Origin: Carallia brachiata
Taxonomy: Eukaryota; Streptophyta; Magnoliopsida; Malpighiales; Rhizophoraceae
Length of the DNA stretch: 64,000 nt
NCBI GenBank assembly: GCA_021464245.1
Contig: JADCRB010000036.1
Coordinates: 2,361,947 to 2,425,946 of the forward strand
Reading direction: 5' to 3'
Numbering within the stretch: position 1 is the stretch's first letter; every line of letters starts with the position of its first letter. Below the pieces are notes generated by a model. It did not search any database. It was not told where the DNA came from and was given only the letters and a program-made list of their open reading frames with translations. Below, piece by piece: positions 36,956 through 48,909 of this stretch. The position numbers were made by a program, and so were the translations under genes.

Positions 36956-37358
36956 TTGAGGCAATCAGAGAGTATAAACTCAAAATACACTTGAAAACGG
37001 GTATAGGAAATATTTTGGGATTTGTAACTGAGATATCTCCATCAAAAGAGTTAAGAGAATGTACCGTAGCGTATAAAAACGTAAGATAATGAGAAATTTT
37101 CTTGAGAGATTTTCAATTTTTTCTTTTTCTCTCAAATTTTTTCTATTTTTCTGATTATAAATTTGTTGGATTATCTACTGAATTCTCTGTTGGAATTGGG
37201 TAGGCGATGACCTTTTTATAGGCCATGTCTTTTGCGTTTGGAGGTTTTGGCCACCAACCCCAGCCTTGGATTGGTGGCCAAATTTAGGGTGACAAAGCTG
37301 ATCTTTGAAAGTTAGCTTTGTTGACCTTTGATTTTTTTTCTTATATATATATTTACAA
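36956..37358 (-). repeat. Left (3') LTR-derived direct repeat
   Basis: It pairs with 44958-45359 over about 400 bp, with shared strings such as GGTATAGGAAATATTTTGGG and TCTTTTTCTCTCAAATTTT. Both copies end at ATATTTACAA, so the element's 5' LTR terminus read on the minus strand is TGTAAATA. The true LTR probably continues left of 36956. Confidence 0.85.
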
Positions 37359-39029
37359 ATGCATCCACTTCAATGGTCAGTGAGGAAGAACCCTTAGAGA
37401 CGTGATCTGAACTGAGTCTTAAAGTTCAAGTTGAAGCTTGAGATGTCTTGACGAATATTGAATGTTGAAATCTTTTATTTTCATCTAGCCCAACTGTTGT
37501 TAGACCTCAATAGGAAACCGATACGATTTTTAATAAGTCAGCCTTCCAGCCAATATAAAAATTGAAATTCTAACTCCAACTGGCGTTCAGCTCTGACGAG
37601 GATGATCTAGTAGATAAAAAACTTGAACTTCTCCATGAGGAAGGCCCAGAACTACGGAACTTTAAGGCATGCGCACAAGGAGACGAGTTATAGTGATGAT
37701 TTCTAAATTTGCTTCGACGTAAGGAGAGTAGTTAGAACTTCCATATATGTCACCACATCTAAGAATAGATGAGAATGATCACAGTTTCTCGTCCCTCTAT
37801 GGTAGATATGAACTAAAGAAAGTGATTGAAACTCCATAACATCGATGACGTTGGAGGTTGAGTTTTTAGGGTCTTTAAGGATCCCTCGAAGAGGACTACT
37901 TATTCTCTTCTTAACCCGCGCACCTCTAGTTTCCTAATCAAAGAATTTTCTGAAAAAAAAAAGTGTACGGGCTAGTCATTTTCGTTTTTAAGAGAGAAAA
38001 AGGCTCAGGGGGTGAGTTCTGTAACTCAGACATGCAGAGAATATATACACACCAAAAAGTTACTTTTTTTTTTGAAAAGTCAAAAAGCAAATACGCAGAA
38101 TCTGGTGAGATTCTCCACGTCCCTTTCTTCATAAGAGACAGAAGAGGCAGCAACTGACATGCTTCGCAAAAGTCATTACTGTGTGCTGCCAAAGTCGTTG
38201 CACCTTATCCTTGTCAGTCATCTTAGTGGGCCCCGAGATGCAGCTCCAAGTCAATACTGACCTCGTCCGGTGTGCTAATGATGTTGACGTTGCTAGAGCC
38301 TTTCGATCGGTTGATGCTACGAAATATTCTGAAAAGAGATGTAAAATTTCGCTGGAATGACTTTTTTTTGCTAAAAAATTTCTCCCCGGACATAAATACC
38401 CGTGAAGGATGAACCATTGACTGACTCCGTAAGACCACCAGGACTAGCATGCATACTCCCACTGGCTACAGTTTTGATCGAAATATCCTAAAATGACCAT
38501 TATAGTATTAGAACTCAAAACTGCTTCATTTGAGGGAGAAACTGTACCAGTGAGATATACTATAGGAACGACAGACTGTACTTTAGAAATAGCATCTCTT
38601 AGTGCCGATCTCCGCCTGTTCCTCCGACTTTATAACCAAAAATATATATTTTTTGCTTCGACTGCTCCGAGTGAGCGCAGTCATGAGATAAGTTAATAAA
38701 TGTGTGATGTAATAGGAATAATACCTTCATAGTTGTGGAATACCTCCTAAAAGACTTGCAGTTGCGCCAAAGTTGGGTGTCATCTAGCACGGGGTAACCT
38801 TTCTTCTTCCTTAACTTGTTGTGCTGCAGATGGCTCCATTTTTCTGCAGCAAATGCGCAAAGGTTTGGTATGCGGTGGGGATAAGTTGAGATCGAAGTAG
38901 AAACTCAGACTCAAACTCACGATCGCTTTTTATATTTTTGGGTCGTTCACAGTTTATACTTATGCGGGTCAGGAATTGAGTTAGATTTTGAGTCATTCAC
39001 AGTTTATACTCGTGCGGGCCAAGAGTTTT

Positions 39030-39295
39030 GAAATGGATTCTGAGTGTTTGGATTTTGGATTTGGGCTTGGATTTCTAGCTTTGGGCTCGAGTGTTTAGGT
39101 TCTGGATTGGAATTGGTTTTTGAGCTTAGGTTTTGTGTTTTGGTTTTTGATCTAGATTTGGACTTTTGAATTTAGTCTTAGGTTTTCAGACTTTGGAGTT
39201 GGGATTGAGTTTTCGGATTTGGGCTCAAATGTTTGGGCTTGGACTTTTGGGTTCGAACTTTCACTTGGGCTTTCAGATTGGGACTTTTGGACTTT
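39030..39295. repeat. Degenerate TTTGGGCTTGGA-type tandem array
   Basis: About 260 bp of loosely repeated GGGCTTGGA, TTTGGGCT and TTTTGGATTTG units, almost free of C on the plus strand, followed by T-rich DNA. It lies between the end of pol and the left LTR of the gypsy element. Confidence 0.6.
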
Positions 39296-39379
39296 TTTTT
39301 AAAATTCTTTCCTTTTTTGAATTTTCTTTGAATTTTCCTTTTTTTGAATTTTTTTTTAATTTTTTACATATCTATACAT

Positions 39380-40683
39380 AATACTACTTTAGAAATTTTT
39401 CGTTGATCGGGCCAATTCAGACACCTTCTTGGTTTGATAGCATATAAACGTTGTGAGTATAGACTTCCTGCACCAAGTATGGCCCCTCCCATTTGGAAGT
39501 AAGCTTATCACCAGGCCGGTGCTTCAAGTTGATGGGTCGTCGTACTGTAAAAACAATGTCTCCAACTTGAAATGATCGAGGGCGAACCATACAGTTGAAT
39601 ACATTGGCGATGATTCGAGTCTCTTTTCATCGAGGGATTCTAACTCATCCAATCGTAGTCGGACATTTTCTTCTTGTGTGAGCCCCTCTAGAACAGCCAT
39701 GCAGAGAAAAGGTATATGCATCTCCAGAGGTAGTATTGCTTTGACACCGTAGATAAGTGAATACGACGTTGCCTGTGTTAGAGTCTGGTAAGTTGCGTGA
39801 TATACCTATAATGCCTCTAGGATTCTATCATGTCAATCTCTTTTGGATTTAGAGACTACCTTTCGTAATAGGTTACACAAGATCTTGTTGAATGCCTCAA
39901 CCAAGCCATTAGCCGGGGTATTGTACATGGACGACATGTACTGCTTGAACTTGCACTTCTTGCACAGTTTTTCCATCAAATTGTTGTATAATTGCTTACT
40001 ATTATCAGTGATGATGAACCGAGGAACTCCATAGCAATAGATCATATGAGTCTGAATGAAGTTGACAATATGTTCCTTCTTTATTTCTCTAAGTGGAATA
40101 GGTTCAGCCCATTTTGAGAAGTAGTCTGTTGCTGGGAGAATGTAGAGGTGACCCAAGTATGATTTTGATAAAGGCTCCACTAAATCGAGTCCCTAAGCTT
40201 CAAAAGGCCAAGATGAGACAGTTGGATGTAGCGACTCCGGTGGTTGATGAATGTAATTCGCATGGAATTGACAAGTTTGATAAGTTTTAGCAAATTCTAT
40301 TACATCACGTACCATTGTTGGCCAGTAATATCACATTCTTTTGAGTTGAAAGTACAAATTAGTCCCTGATTGATGTCTGCCACAAACACCAGAATGTGCT
40401 TCAGCAAGAGCTTGTTTTGCCTCTTGAATGCCCAAGCAGCTAAGTAAAATTCCTTTAAAAGACCTTCGATGCAGGGTATCTTTGAGATATATGAAGCGAA
40501 AAGCTCGTTGTTGAATTTCTGTCTTATGACGATGATCTTCGGGTAGCTTACCATGTTGCAGGTAGTCAATGATTGGTTGACGCCAATTTTCGTCCTCAAC
40601 GAGACGTACAGATACAGCATTGGCAGCCGCAGTTTCTTTATCATGATCTTGCAGTACAATCCACTTCTAGCATATAACAACAA
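39380..40683 (-). pseudogene. Integrase remnant
   Basis: A broken zinc-binding region (about 40300-40560) is followed by the core at 40180-39833: PATDYFSKWAEPIPL, then YGVPRFIITDN, then NGLVEAFNKILCNLLRKVV, keeping the D, D and E positions. The tail carries VLEGLTQEENVRLRLDELES and, after more frame changes, KWEGPYLVQEVY. An in-frame stop replaces the codon after NQEGV. Confidence 0.92.
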
Positions 40684-40869
40684 CTGTAACCTAGATTTTT
40701 TACTTTGTAATAGAAGTGGTCAAGTTAGCCAACGCGTCTGCCTAAGCATTTTCTTATCGAGGCACGTGGTCCAAAGTGATGCTTCCAAATTCGTCCATCA
40801 GCTGTCAGGCTCGTCGATAGTGAGACGTAAGGTCCTTTTTCTTCACATCATACAACCCATATCATACAA

Positions 40870-41463
40870 CCCTGTAAGTTGGTTAATGACAAGCTGAAAA
40901 TCTCTATGGACTTCTATAGTTGGAATCTTTATAACGACAGCCATTTGAAGACCAATGATTAAAGCCTGGTATTCGGCAATATTATTTGAACATAACTTTC
41001 TGAGAATGATAACATATGGTAGTATTTGTTATTGAGGAGTGACAAACACTATGCCAGCACCAGTACCATCATGTCTTGCTACACCATCGAAAAATATCGT
41101 CCATGGTGACAGTATCTCGATTTAAAAGACCTCTTCATCCAGAAGATCATCTGTGAACTTCCAATCGGACGGGATAGGGTAATCTGTAAAGAAGTCTGCT
41201 AGAGCTTGTCCTTTGACTGCTTTCTGAGGCACATAGACAATGTCGTAGCTTAGTAGAATTACTGCCCACCTAGCAAGTCGTCCTGACAAGACTGGTCTGG
41301 ACAAGATGTATTTGATATGATCAGCTCTAGCAATGAGGCGAACCGTGTAAGCTTGCATGTAATGCTTCCACTTATCAATGACAAAAAACAGTGCTAGACA
41401 TATCTTTTCAATGGGCGAGTAATTCAGCCCCAGACCGTTTAGTGTTATGCTCAAGTAATACAA
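40870..41463 (-). pseudogene. RT thumb/RNase H remnant
   Basis: Contains LNYSPIEKICLALFFVIDKW, HYMQAYTVRL, VLSGRLARWAV and QKAVKGQALADFF, then after a frame change FFDGVARHDGTGAGIVFVTP, the start of a second RNase H-type segment. A stop follows TPQ. Confidence 0.88.
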
Positions 41464-41734
41464 AGCAATTTCTTTTCCTTACTCATTTTCTATGTAAGCA
41501 GGGCTCCCAAAGAGCTTTCCTGGGCTGTAATGTAGAAACCAATGGCTTTCCTTGAATTGGAGCACTCAAGACTAGTGGATTTGAGAGGTACTTCTTTATG
41601 TTCTCAAAGGCCCTGCTACAATCTTCGTCCCACTCGAAGTTGGCATCCTTCTTCATTAGCCGATTGAAAGGTTAACGTCTCTCAGCTAAGTTAGAGATGG
41701 AACAGCGAAAGTAGGTCAGCTTTCCTTGTAGACT

Positions 41735-42450
41735 TCACAGTTCATACAGATTTTTGGGTTCAGACATCTTTTGAATTGCCTCAACCTTTAACTGATCAAC
41801 TTCGATGCCACGATGGCGCACTACGAACCCATGAAACTTGCCTGATGTGACACCAAATGCACACTTGAGAGGGTTCATTTTGGGCTGATGCTTGTGAAGT
41901 CTTTCAAACACCGTCTTGAGATCGTCTAGGTAATTTTTATGCTCCTTAGTCCTTACCACTAAGTCATCGATATAGCATTATACTATCTTGTGCAGCATGC
42001 CATCAAAAATTTTTTGCATGGCACACTAATAAGTGGCGCGAGCATTTTTTAATCTAAACGACATAATTTTGTAGTAGTATATACCTTTTGGGGTGCAGAA
42101 TCAACTTCTCATCCTTTGGTGTCATCCTGATTTGATTATAGCATGAAGAACCATCAATGAAGGACAATACTTAGTGGCCCGTTGTTGCATCGACTGTGAT
42201 ATCCATTATGGGCAATGGAAAGTTATCTTTCGGACAGGCCCTGTTAAGATCTCGAAAGTCAACACATACCCTTAGCTGCCCATTCTTCTTTATCACTAGA
42301 ACGACATTGCCAATCCATGATGGGTAGGTAACCTCTCGGATAAAATAAGTATTGATCAACTTGTTGACTTCTTCCTCAATGTGTGGAATAAGCCCCGGGC
42401 GGAACCGTCATTGTGGTTGCTTGACATGACGAACACCCTTCTTTACTGCT
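41735..42450 (-). pseudogene. Reverse transcriptase remnant
   Basis: RT motifs in order: FIREVTYPSWIGNVVLVIKK, VCVDFRDLNRACPKDNFPLP, DGSSCYNQIRM and the catalytic YIDD (about 41960-41975). A stop at 42171-42173 replaces the codon after DATTGH, and others occur nearby. Confidence 0.92.
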
Positions 42451-42878
42451 AGACTATGCACAGCGATTTTCGGGTCAAGTCCAGACATTTCTTTGTAACT
42501 CCATGTGAACACATCTCTATATTGACTTAATACTTAAACATATGCTTACTCTTCTTCTGCTGTAAGTAAAGTACTTACAAATGTAGGTCGGGGATCTTCC
42601 GGGGAGCTGAGATTGACCTCCTTAAGTTCATCAATGGTGGCTTGTCCACCATTTTTAAGTTACGGGGAAGTCTCATTTACTTTACCGTCTAATGAGTCAG
42701 ATTCTACTTCCTCGCTAATCGTGACATTGCATGTAATGCCTCTGACTTTATCTTCCCTGTTCGACTGGATGGGCCCATCTTGCTTGGTGGTGATGGTAAT
42801 GGCATGTGCATCAGCTGCTCGGCTTCGGCTTTTTAACGTAATCCGCATAGGTGATTTCTCTTGATAGCCTAAGTCAGG

Positions 42879-43235
42879 TCAAGACATTGAAGATAGAGCA
42901 ATGACGTCATGTGTAGATGGCAGCGTACCTATTGTGCTCAGGTTTGAGAAGTCATAGCATGCTTTAGCAAGGAGTCTATATGCGTTAGGATTAAATCCTT
43001 CATCTGTTCTTCTTTTTGGAAGCGAGCCATATTCAACTGTTCCCATGAGTGGTCGAACGAAGTCTTTCAGTGGTTTTGAAGACAAGACTGGCTCAATTTT
43101 TGGAAGTGATAAGGCGTGAGTCTTCTTCAAGTTGTGAAGCGCTTCCGTTTCGAGTTGGTTGTATTTTTCCTCCTGTTTGGAATTTATGCAATAAAAGAAA
43201 GGAGACTGACCTTCTAGACGTCTTGACTTGGGCAC
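42879..43235 (-). pseudogene. Protease-RT connecting segment of the gypsy element
   Basis: An open minus frame with RRTDEGFNPNAYRLLAKACY, the conserved segment found upstream of RT in this plant gypsy group. It starts MPKSRRLEGQSPF. Confidence 0.7.
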
Positions 43236-43442
43236 ATAGCGTAGGACTGGAGTGGAGCTCGAAGATGCAGCCTCTTGCTAGCAAATTTCGGCAGGTTATG
43301 ACAGCTTTTCATTTTTCGGAGTCTGAGGTTGTGCCTCAATAGAGTCTTTGACAGCTTTTCCCTCTTTGTGGATGCCCCCGGTTCATATAGCTTTTGATGG
43401 AACGATCTCCAGATTGTCCATGCCGGTGTAGAAGACTGCATC

Positions 43443-43830
43443 CTACAAATGTGATTTAGCATCATCAAACAACTTCAAGTCAACATTGACTTTTTCAACG
43501 TCGTCCTTGTAGTACTTGAAGCACTGATGCAAACTTGAAAGCACAACTCCATTTTCATGAATCCACGGTCGTCCTAGTAGCATCTTATACGTTGTACATG
43601 CATCGATGACGTGGAACAGAGTGCTGGAAGAGAGATCACCAATGGTCAAATCTAAGCAGATCATCCCAATTGCCTTTTGTCCTCTCTGATTAAAGCCGCA
43701 ATTATCAAGTGGCTGTTTGATAATTTGTTGACGCCGATGCTGAGCTCCTTCATAGTGGATTTTAGGATGATATTGACTACTAAGCCGTTGTCAATTAAGA
43801 CGTGACGAACCTTCTAATCCGTCACATATG
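43443..43830 (-). pseudogene. Aspartic protease remnant of the gypsy element
   Basis: VLIDNGLVVNIILKST lies where the active-site loop should be (DNG followed by Leu rather than the usual Ser), then LLGRPWIHENGVV, the conserved end of plant gypsy proteases. The fragments are in different frames, with a stop just upstream of the active-site segment. Confidence 0.8.
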
Positions 43831-44022
43831 CTGAGATATAGAGTGGTTGATTGTGAGGCTTGGAACTTAGCAGGAGATCCTCATCTGAAAATGAGATAGC
43901 GGAGTAACATCTGACGTAATTTCGAGCTGCCTGATCATCCGTTGATCTGGAATCACTTGAAGGTAAAGATCCTATTGAGGTATGGAGAGTATTGCTAGCT
44001 TGGTTCCCCAGGCTTCAGTTGA

Positions 44023-44950
44023 TTATAAAGCTATAAATAGTTTAGAGTTAGCGAGAACACTTTGGAGAGTTTCAGATACCTTTTCCATTGTCAAAATTTT
44101 GTCATTGTGCGGCTCCTCCTCCTCCTTACAGTGCGTCACCTCTTCTAATGTATTTGAAGTAACGGTGGTCTGGTTGGCCGAGGTCACGCGTTCCTGGTTC
44201 AGAATGATTTTATTTTGACTCTTGAGCTTCATGATTAGCTCATTCAGGATGAAACACTTCTCGGTTGGATGACTTACTATGCGATGATATTTGCAGAATC
44301 TTGAGTCGCTAACTCGATCCTTTTCATTTGGTCGCTTGCACTCTGAGAGTTCGATCAGTTTTGCCTCTAAGAGTTGGTCAACAATGTTTAGGACGTCATA
44401 GTCAGGAAATAGATACTGCTTCTGCTCCAACTCTCGCAATGTCACCTTCTGCCTTTCCTATTATTTTGGTTGAGTTTTGGGGTTGGAAGATTTACTTTCG
44501 CTTTAGCTCCCACTTTTACTAGTGCGGTTTCAACAGTCATCACTTCCTTACCCTTTCCTGAGTTGTTAGGCTTCTTAGTCTCCATTCTGCCTCCTTGCTG
44601 ATCTAGCTAGATGGGAACCATGCCCCCCGGAAGTCTGGATGCTTATCTTTATATCATGCGCGCGGGTCGCCAGTTCTTTGAAGGTTCGGGGCTTGATGTC
44701 CTGCATGATGTGTAACAGCTCTTAATGCATCCCTTGGATACACATCTCCACAGTAGAAGTCTTTGTTTGACGATCTTTGCAGTCCAAATTTAGAGCACGC
44801 CATCTATTGATGTATTCGATAACGGGCTCTCATTTCTTTTGTTTGGTGCTGACAAGTTTCATCGTGCTTACCGTCCTTCGAGTGCTGAAAAATCTGTTGA
44901 AAAACTCTCATTATGGTTGTTCCCAACTGTTGATTGATTCTGGTTCAATT
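44023..44950 (-). pseudogene. gag remnant of the gypsy element
   Basis: Two fragments are visible in different frames with stops between them. The upstream one (about 44600-44900) carries EYINRWRALNLDCKDRQ and RTFKELATRAHD, typical of plant gypsy gag. The downstream one (44445-44023) carries CKYHRIVSHPTEKC, the zinc-knuckle-like motif of this group. The N-terminus is missing. Confidence 0.85.
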
Positions 44951-44957
44951 CTATATC

Positions 44958-45359
44958 TGAGGCGATCAGAGAGTATAACGCAAAATACACTTGATAACGG
45001 GTATAGGAAATATTTTGGGATTTATACTTGAGATATCTTTCTCAAAGAGTTAAGAGAATCTATCGCAGGGTATGAAAACATACGATAATAAAAAAATTTC
45101 TTGAGAGATTGTCAATTTTTTCTTTTTCTCTCAAATTTTCTCTATTTTTTAGATTATAAATTTACTAGATTATTTACTGAATTTTCTATTGAAATTGGGG
45201 AGGGGATGGCCTACAAAGGCCATATCTTCCGCATTTGGAGGTTTGGCTACTAACCCCAATTTTAAGTTGATGGTTAAATTTAGGTTGGCAAAGTTGACCT
45301 TTGAAGGTCAACTTTACAGACTTTGATATATATATATATATATTTTTGTATATTTACAA
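44958..45359 (-). repeat. Right (5') LTR-derived direct repeat, truncated
   Basis: Partner of 36956-37358. On its left it abuts gag coding sequence rather than a primer-binding site, so the 3' part of this LTR has been lost. A (TA)n run at about 45326-45343 sits near its outer end. Confidence 0.85.
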
Positions 45360-46085
45360 CAAGCACATAAATGAAAATATAATTTTATGGGTGTCATATC
45401 CTCTTATTAATTCATAATAGTAAAATGCAACTCTTCTTACTTTTTGAACTTTTTTAACAATAAAAATAAAAAATGAATATCATAAATATATTCGTTATAC
45501 CACTTGAAAATCAACACTGAATATAACTTATTACTATTCTTATTTAACTAACTTTTTTTAAAGCAGACATGCTAATCTCCTTTGATAACCTTTTTACCGT
45601 ATCCTAACAAATTTCTTTTTGATCTTTTGTTGAAGGAAAAGCTTATAACATTTATAGACATTGCGCACGATTAATATAGATTTATGTACTATGCAAAGTA
45701 ATGCCACGACGGGACCATTGGTACAAATCACAGCTCAGCAATTGTACCTAATGTCCCTGTCGTAAAAGAAAATGGAGCTCCTTGCAAAAATAAGTATCCA
45801 TAACGACAATTTTGGTATTTTCTTGAATTTTCTGTCCTAAATTCAGCTTCTATTGCAGTCCACTCAAAGAATAATCCTTCTGATGCAATCTTCCTAAGAA
45901 TCTGCCATTTCAAGTTTTTGTTTTTGCTTCACCCAAGTCGAAGTATTACTAGTTCTTCTACACGTAGGGGTTGAGTACCACTATTGTGTAATTTATTTTT
46001 AAAAGAAAATATACGTATGCAATTTATTTAAAAATATATAATAATTTATTTTTTATACAATTATTTAATAATTTATATAATTAAG
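45360..46085. other. AT-rich spacer right of the gypsy element
   Basis: I see no gene. A 61-codon minus frame at 45728-45913 has no recognisable motif. Confidence 0.5.
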
Positions 46086-46090
46086 TGATC

Positions 46091-46099
46091 ATATATATA

Positions 46100-46137
<38 letters not shown>

Positions 46138-46157
46138 GTGAGAGAGAGAGAGAGAGT
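46091..46157. repeat. (AT)n then (GA)n compound microsatellite
   Basis: An ATAT run to about 46135 is followed by CTGTGA and then a GAGAGA run to 46156. Confidence 0.9.
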
Positions 46158-46214
46158 CTATTTCCTGGAAGGAAAAAAGTAAGTGGCCGGAAAGAGAGAG
46201 ACGCGGAAGTGACA

Positions 46215-46372
46215 AGAAAAATTTTTTGTGCAACCAACTAATTTTTTTGTACAACGAGATGTCAAATTTGTGCAACAAAATTTGAAAGTATTTTTTACCT
46301 ATTTTTTCGTTGCACAAATTCAGCGTCTCGTTACACAAAAAAAAACACCTGGTTGCACAAAAAATAATTTTC
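46215..46372. mobile_element. Fold-back (near-palindromic) element of about 158 bp
   Basis: The left arm contains TTTTTTGTGCAACCA, TTTTTTGTACAACGAGA and CAAATTTGTGCAAC. The right arm is its reverse complement with few differences (GTTGCACAAATT, TCTCGTTACACAAAAAA, TGGTTGCACAAAAAAT). The arms are about 62 bp with a loop of about 32 bp. This is a fold-back MITE by structure; I see no clear target duplication. Confidence 0.8.
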
Positions 46373-46429
46373 AGTCTACTCTACGTCTTATTTTTCCTGT
46401 ACACGTAACAGTACTCTTCCTAGAAAGGT

Positions 46430-48480
46430 TTGTTGGGTAGGGTTTTCAGTACTGTTTTACAAATAAAAAAAAAAAAGTCTTTAATAGCACTGGATTCTAC
46501 TGTCCTCCACAGATTATGGAATCAATGCCCTAGATCACCGTCTCACGGGTCCACCAAAAATTCCCACGCTCAGTCCAATCAATTAAAAGATCACTGGTTG
46601 TCTCATGTGAATAACGTGAGGACACGTGGCAGGGCCACATTGTTTGTGTCGGTGCATTTGGACTTTTTATACTCGAAATTGAACGAGCAGTTTGCCAGTG
46701 ATAATAAAATTGAGCATCCAGGAGGATCAAGACCAATGCCAAGGCCAAATTTTGTGCCCGTCCATTGCAATTGCACGTTAAGTCAATTCAAATACTCCGA
46801 ATATAAAGGCCCCACAAAATTTTCGTTCGGTCCCAACATATATTATCTTTCTCACGTCAGTATAATGATGCTAATCATAATTCTTGTGCCTCTACAAAAA
46901 ATGCACAAAATTTTCGGTCCAAGAAGGTGGAAGTAAATGATGTTATGTGTAGATAGCTACCAATGAACGTTCATCCCAAATTCGCTACATTCTGATGGTG
47001 ATTTGTTATGGTGTATATATTCTTCATTTTACTGCATAAATACTAGAGACGTCTGTATCTTTCGTTCTCTTATCTGTTGTGGTCTGTTTCCAAAAGGTCG
47101 AGATGGACAATTTCTAAAAGATGAAAAGATAAGAGGAAGAGAAAGGAAAAAGATAAAAAGGAAGGGGAAGAAACTAGAAAGGGTATCCTAAGGAATAAAA
47201 TTGGATTTGCGAATTATAAACATGATCACCACGTATGCTTTTCCTATTAGAAAGTCCAAAGGTAAAGTTCACTGCCTAATATTTTCTTCATTTTCTGTTT
47301 CAAAAAATGATTCTCGAACTTTGTTTAAAAATATTTTGAGTTACTGTATATAACATATTGAAGTGGATCCATGTTTTAAATTTAGAATTAATAAGTCTGA
47401 AATGCCTGAATTCAGATTTTTTTTTTTGCCCGACAAATGACAATGTTTTGGCAAACAGAGGGAGTGAGATAGTGGTCCTTGTCCTAGGTAATGGTTGCAT
47501 GCCTAACAAGTGCTGATTCCTAGTGTACCCATTCTCAGTTGTTTATGGCTTTAATTTGAAAATCAGAAAAGGATTAAGCAATATCTTCAAATTTGATTGA
47601 GGTACCTTAATTTGCTAATTTAAGTACAAGTAATAAGAATGTACACAGCTGGGTGTATCAGTAGTTACCAAAGTTACCAAGAGTAATTGGCTTGGCTATA
47701 TGTGGGTGGGACATCATAATTCAATTCAGTAGTTCAATGCAATTGCAAGGCCATGAACACCCCAACATAAGTAACTTGACTTCTGGCCCAGATTGAGCAA
47801 AGGATTTGCATGTTCTTTGAATTGAATAACAGCTAAGTACTGCCTGGAACACCAGAGTAAGACCTTGCATTTGTATTAAATGGGAAGTCTTTAATATGTC
47901 AGCCGTTGGAATTGGAGAAAAGATCAGGACAGGGACTATCACTTGTCCTCAAAAAATTTTCAACTTTTCAGTTCATTAAGTGCCCCTGAAAATGCATCAG
48001 TATTCAGAACCTCCTTAACTTTTTTTGCTTTTCACCAATAGGCCAGTAGTTCTTGGTCTTGTGTTACTTGCATTGCATGTAATGTGGCTTAGAAACCTTT
48101 CATGCACAAAATGGTCATACCAGTTCTTCTCTTTAATTATTTTTAAATTTTATGTTGGACTGCTTTCTTCTTTTTCTTTTGGGTTGGTATTTTTTGAACT
48201 CTATTTTTAATTGAGTGTCATGTGAATACATTTACTCTTGGGGTTTTAAAGGAGAGTTGGATTTGGTTGGCAATAACTGGCAAAAAGTAAAAGAAAGAGT
48301 GCCAAAATAACAAGTTTTAATGCTTTATTTTTTTGTGCTTCCAAAAGCATATAAAAAAATTAAAAAAAAAAAAAAACTATTGGAGACATAACGCCGAGAG
48401 GAATATCACATATGCATGTGGAGACTTTAATCCATATTCTCACATCTCCCTAAGCTTAGTTGCCTCACATGCTCTCCACG
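46430..48480. other. Spacer with no supported gene
   Basis: A plus frame of 168 codons at 46430-46936 has no recognisable domain or signal and reads like chance. An ACACGTGGC G-box/ABRE-type motif lies at about 46622-46630, but with no gene to attach it to. Confidence 0.45.
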
Positions 48481-48676
48481 ACTCTCTCGGTCTCTCTCTA
48501 AAATTTTCCCTTCATTTTCTTTCACTTTCTCTCTTTCTACAGAAACCAGCACCCAAATCAAATCTCTCAGCCAGCCTTTGCTTTCATCGTTTCACGCCTT
48601 CAAGATCCTCTCCTTTAAAAAAATGGGGTCATTTTTGGAGGGAACATTGGCGTGCAGAGTGATAACAATAATTTAA
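48480..48676 (+). other. Leader-like CT-rich stretch with an 18-residue reading frame
   Basis: The stretch at 48480-48540 has the CT-rich look of a plant 5' leader. An ATG at 48623 opens MGSFLEGTLACRV, with a stop after 18 residues. It could be the start of a gene cut short by later insertion (the hAT element begins 234 bp downstream) or an unseen first exon. I do not recognise the peptide. Confidence 0.2.
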
Positions 48677-48909
48677 TCACTTTTCCAGTTTAAGTGTAAG
48701 GTACAGAATAGGATGTTTGTGTACAATTTACACAATTTTTGATTGTTGACCACATAGATACTTTCCAAAGACCCGTAGAAACAATTATCATACAAAAATA
48801 ATCGCATAAGGTCAGATTAGACAATCGCGTACCCATTTTATAATACTGAACATTCTTTTCGTTTTTGATTTGTTTTGGCCTTTATTGGACACATATGAAT
48901 GGTAGCCCC

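Larger units (their letters stand above)
36956..45359 (-). mobile_element. Decayed Ty3/gypsy LTR retrotransposon
   Basis: On the minus strand the order is gag, protease, RT, RNase H, integrase, which is the Ty3/gypsy order. The internal region is bracketed by direct repeats at 36956-37358 and 44958-45359. Every domain has stops or frameshifts, so no functional polyprotein can be made. The right (5') repeat joins directly to mid-gag, so the rest of that LTR, the primer-binding site and the gag start are missing. About 2 kb of non-coding DNA separates the end of pol (about 39380) from the left repeat. The integrase and RNase H wording is that of a common plant gypsy group; I would guess the Tat/Retand side but cannot prove it. 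Confidence 0.93.

Noticed and set aside
46091..46157. CRISPR-like or regulatory array
   Set aside because: It is a plain (AT)n/(GA)n microsatellite without spacers; this is plant DNA.
46430..46936. 168-codon plus-strand open frame
   Set aside because: Mixed composition with no domain, signal or repeat structure; the leading part reads through an A-run. Best explained as chance.
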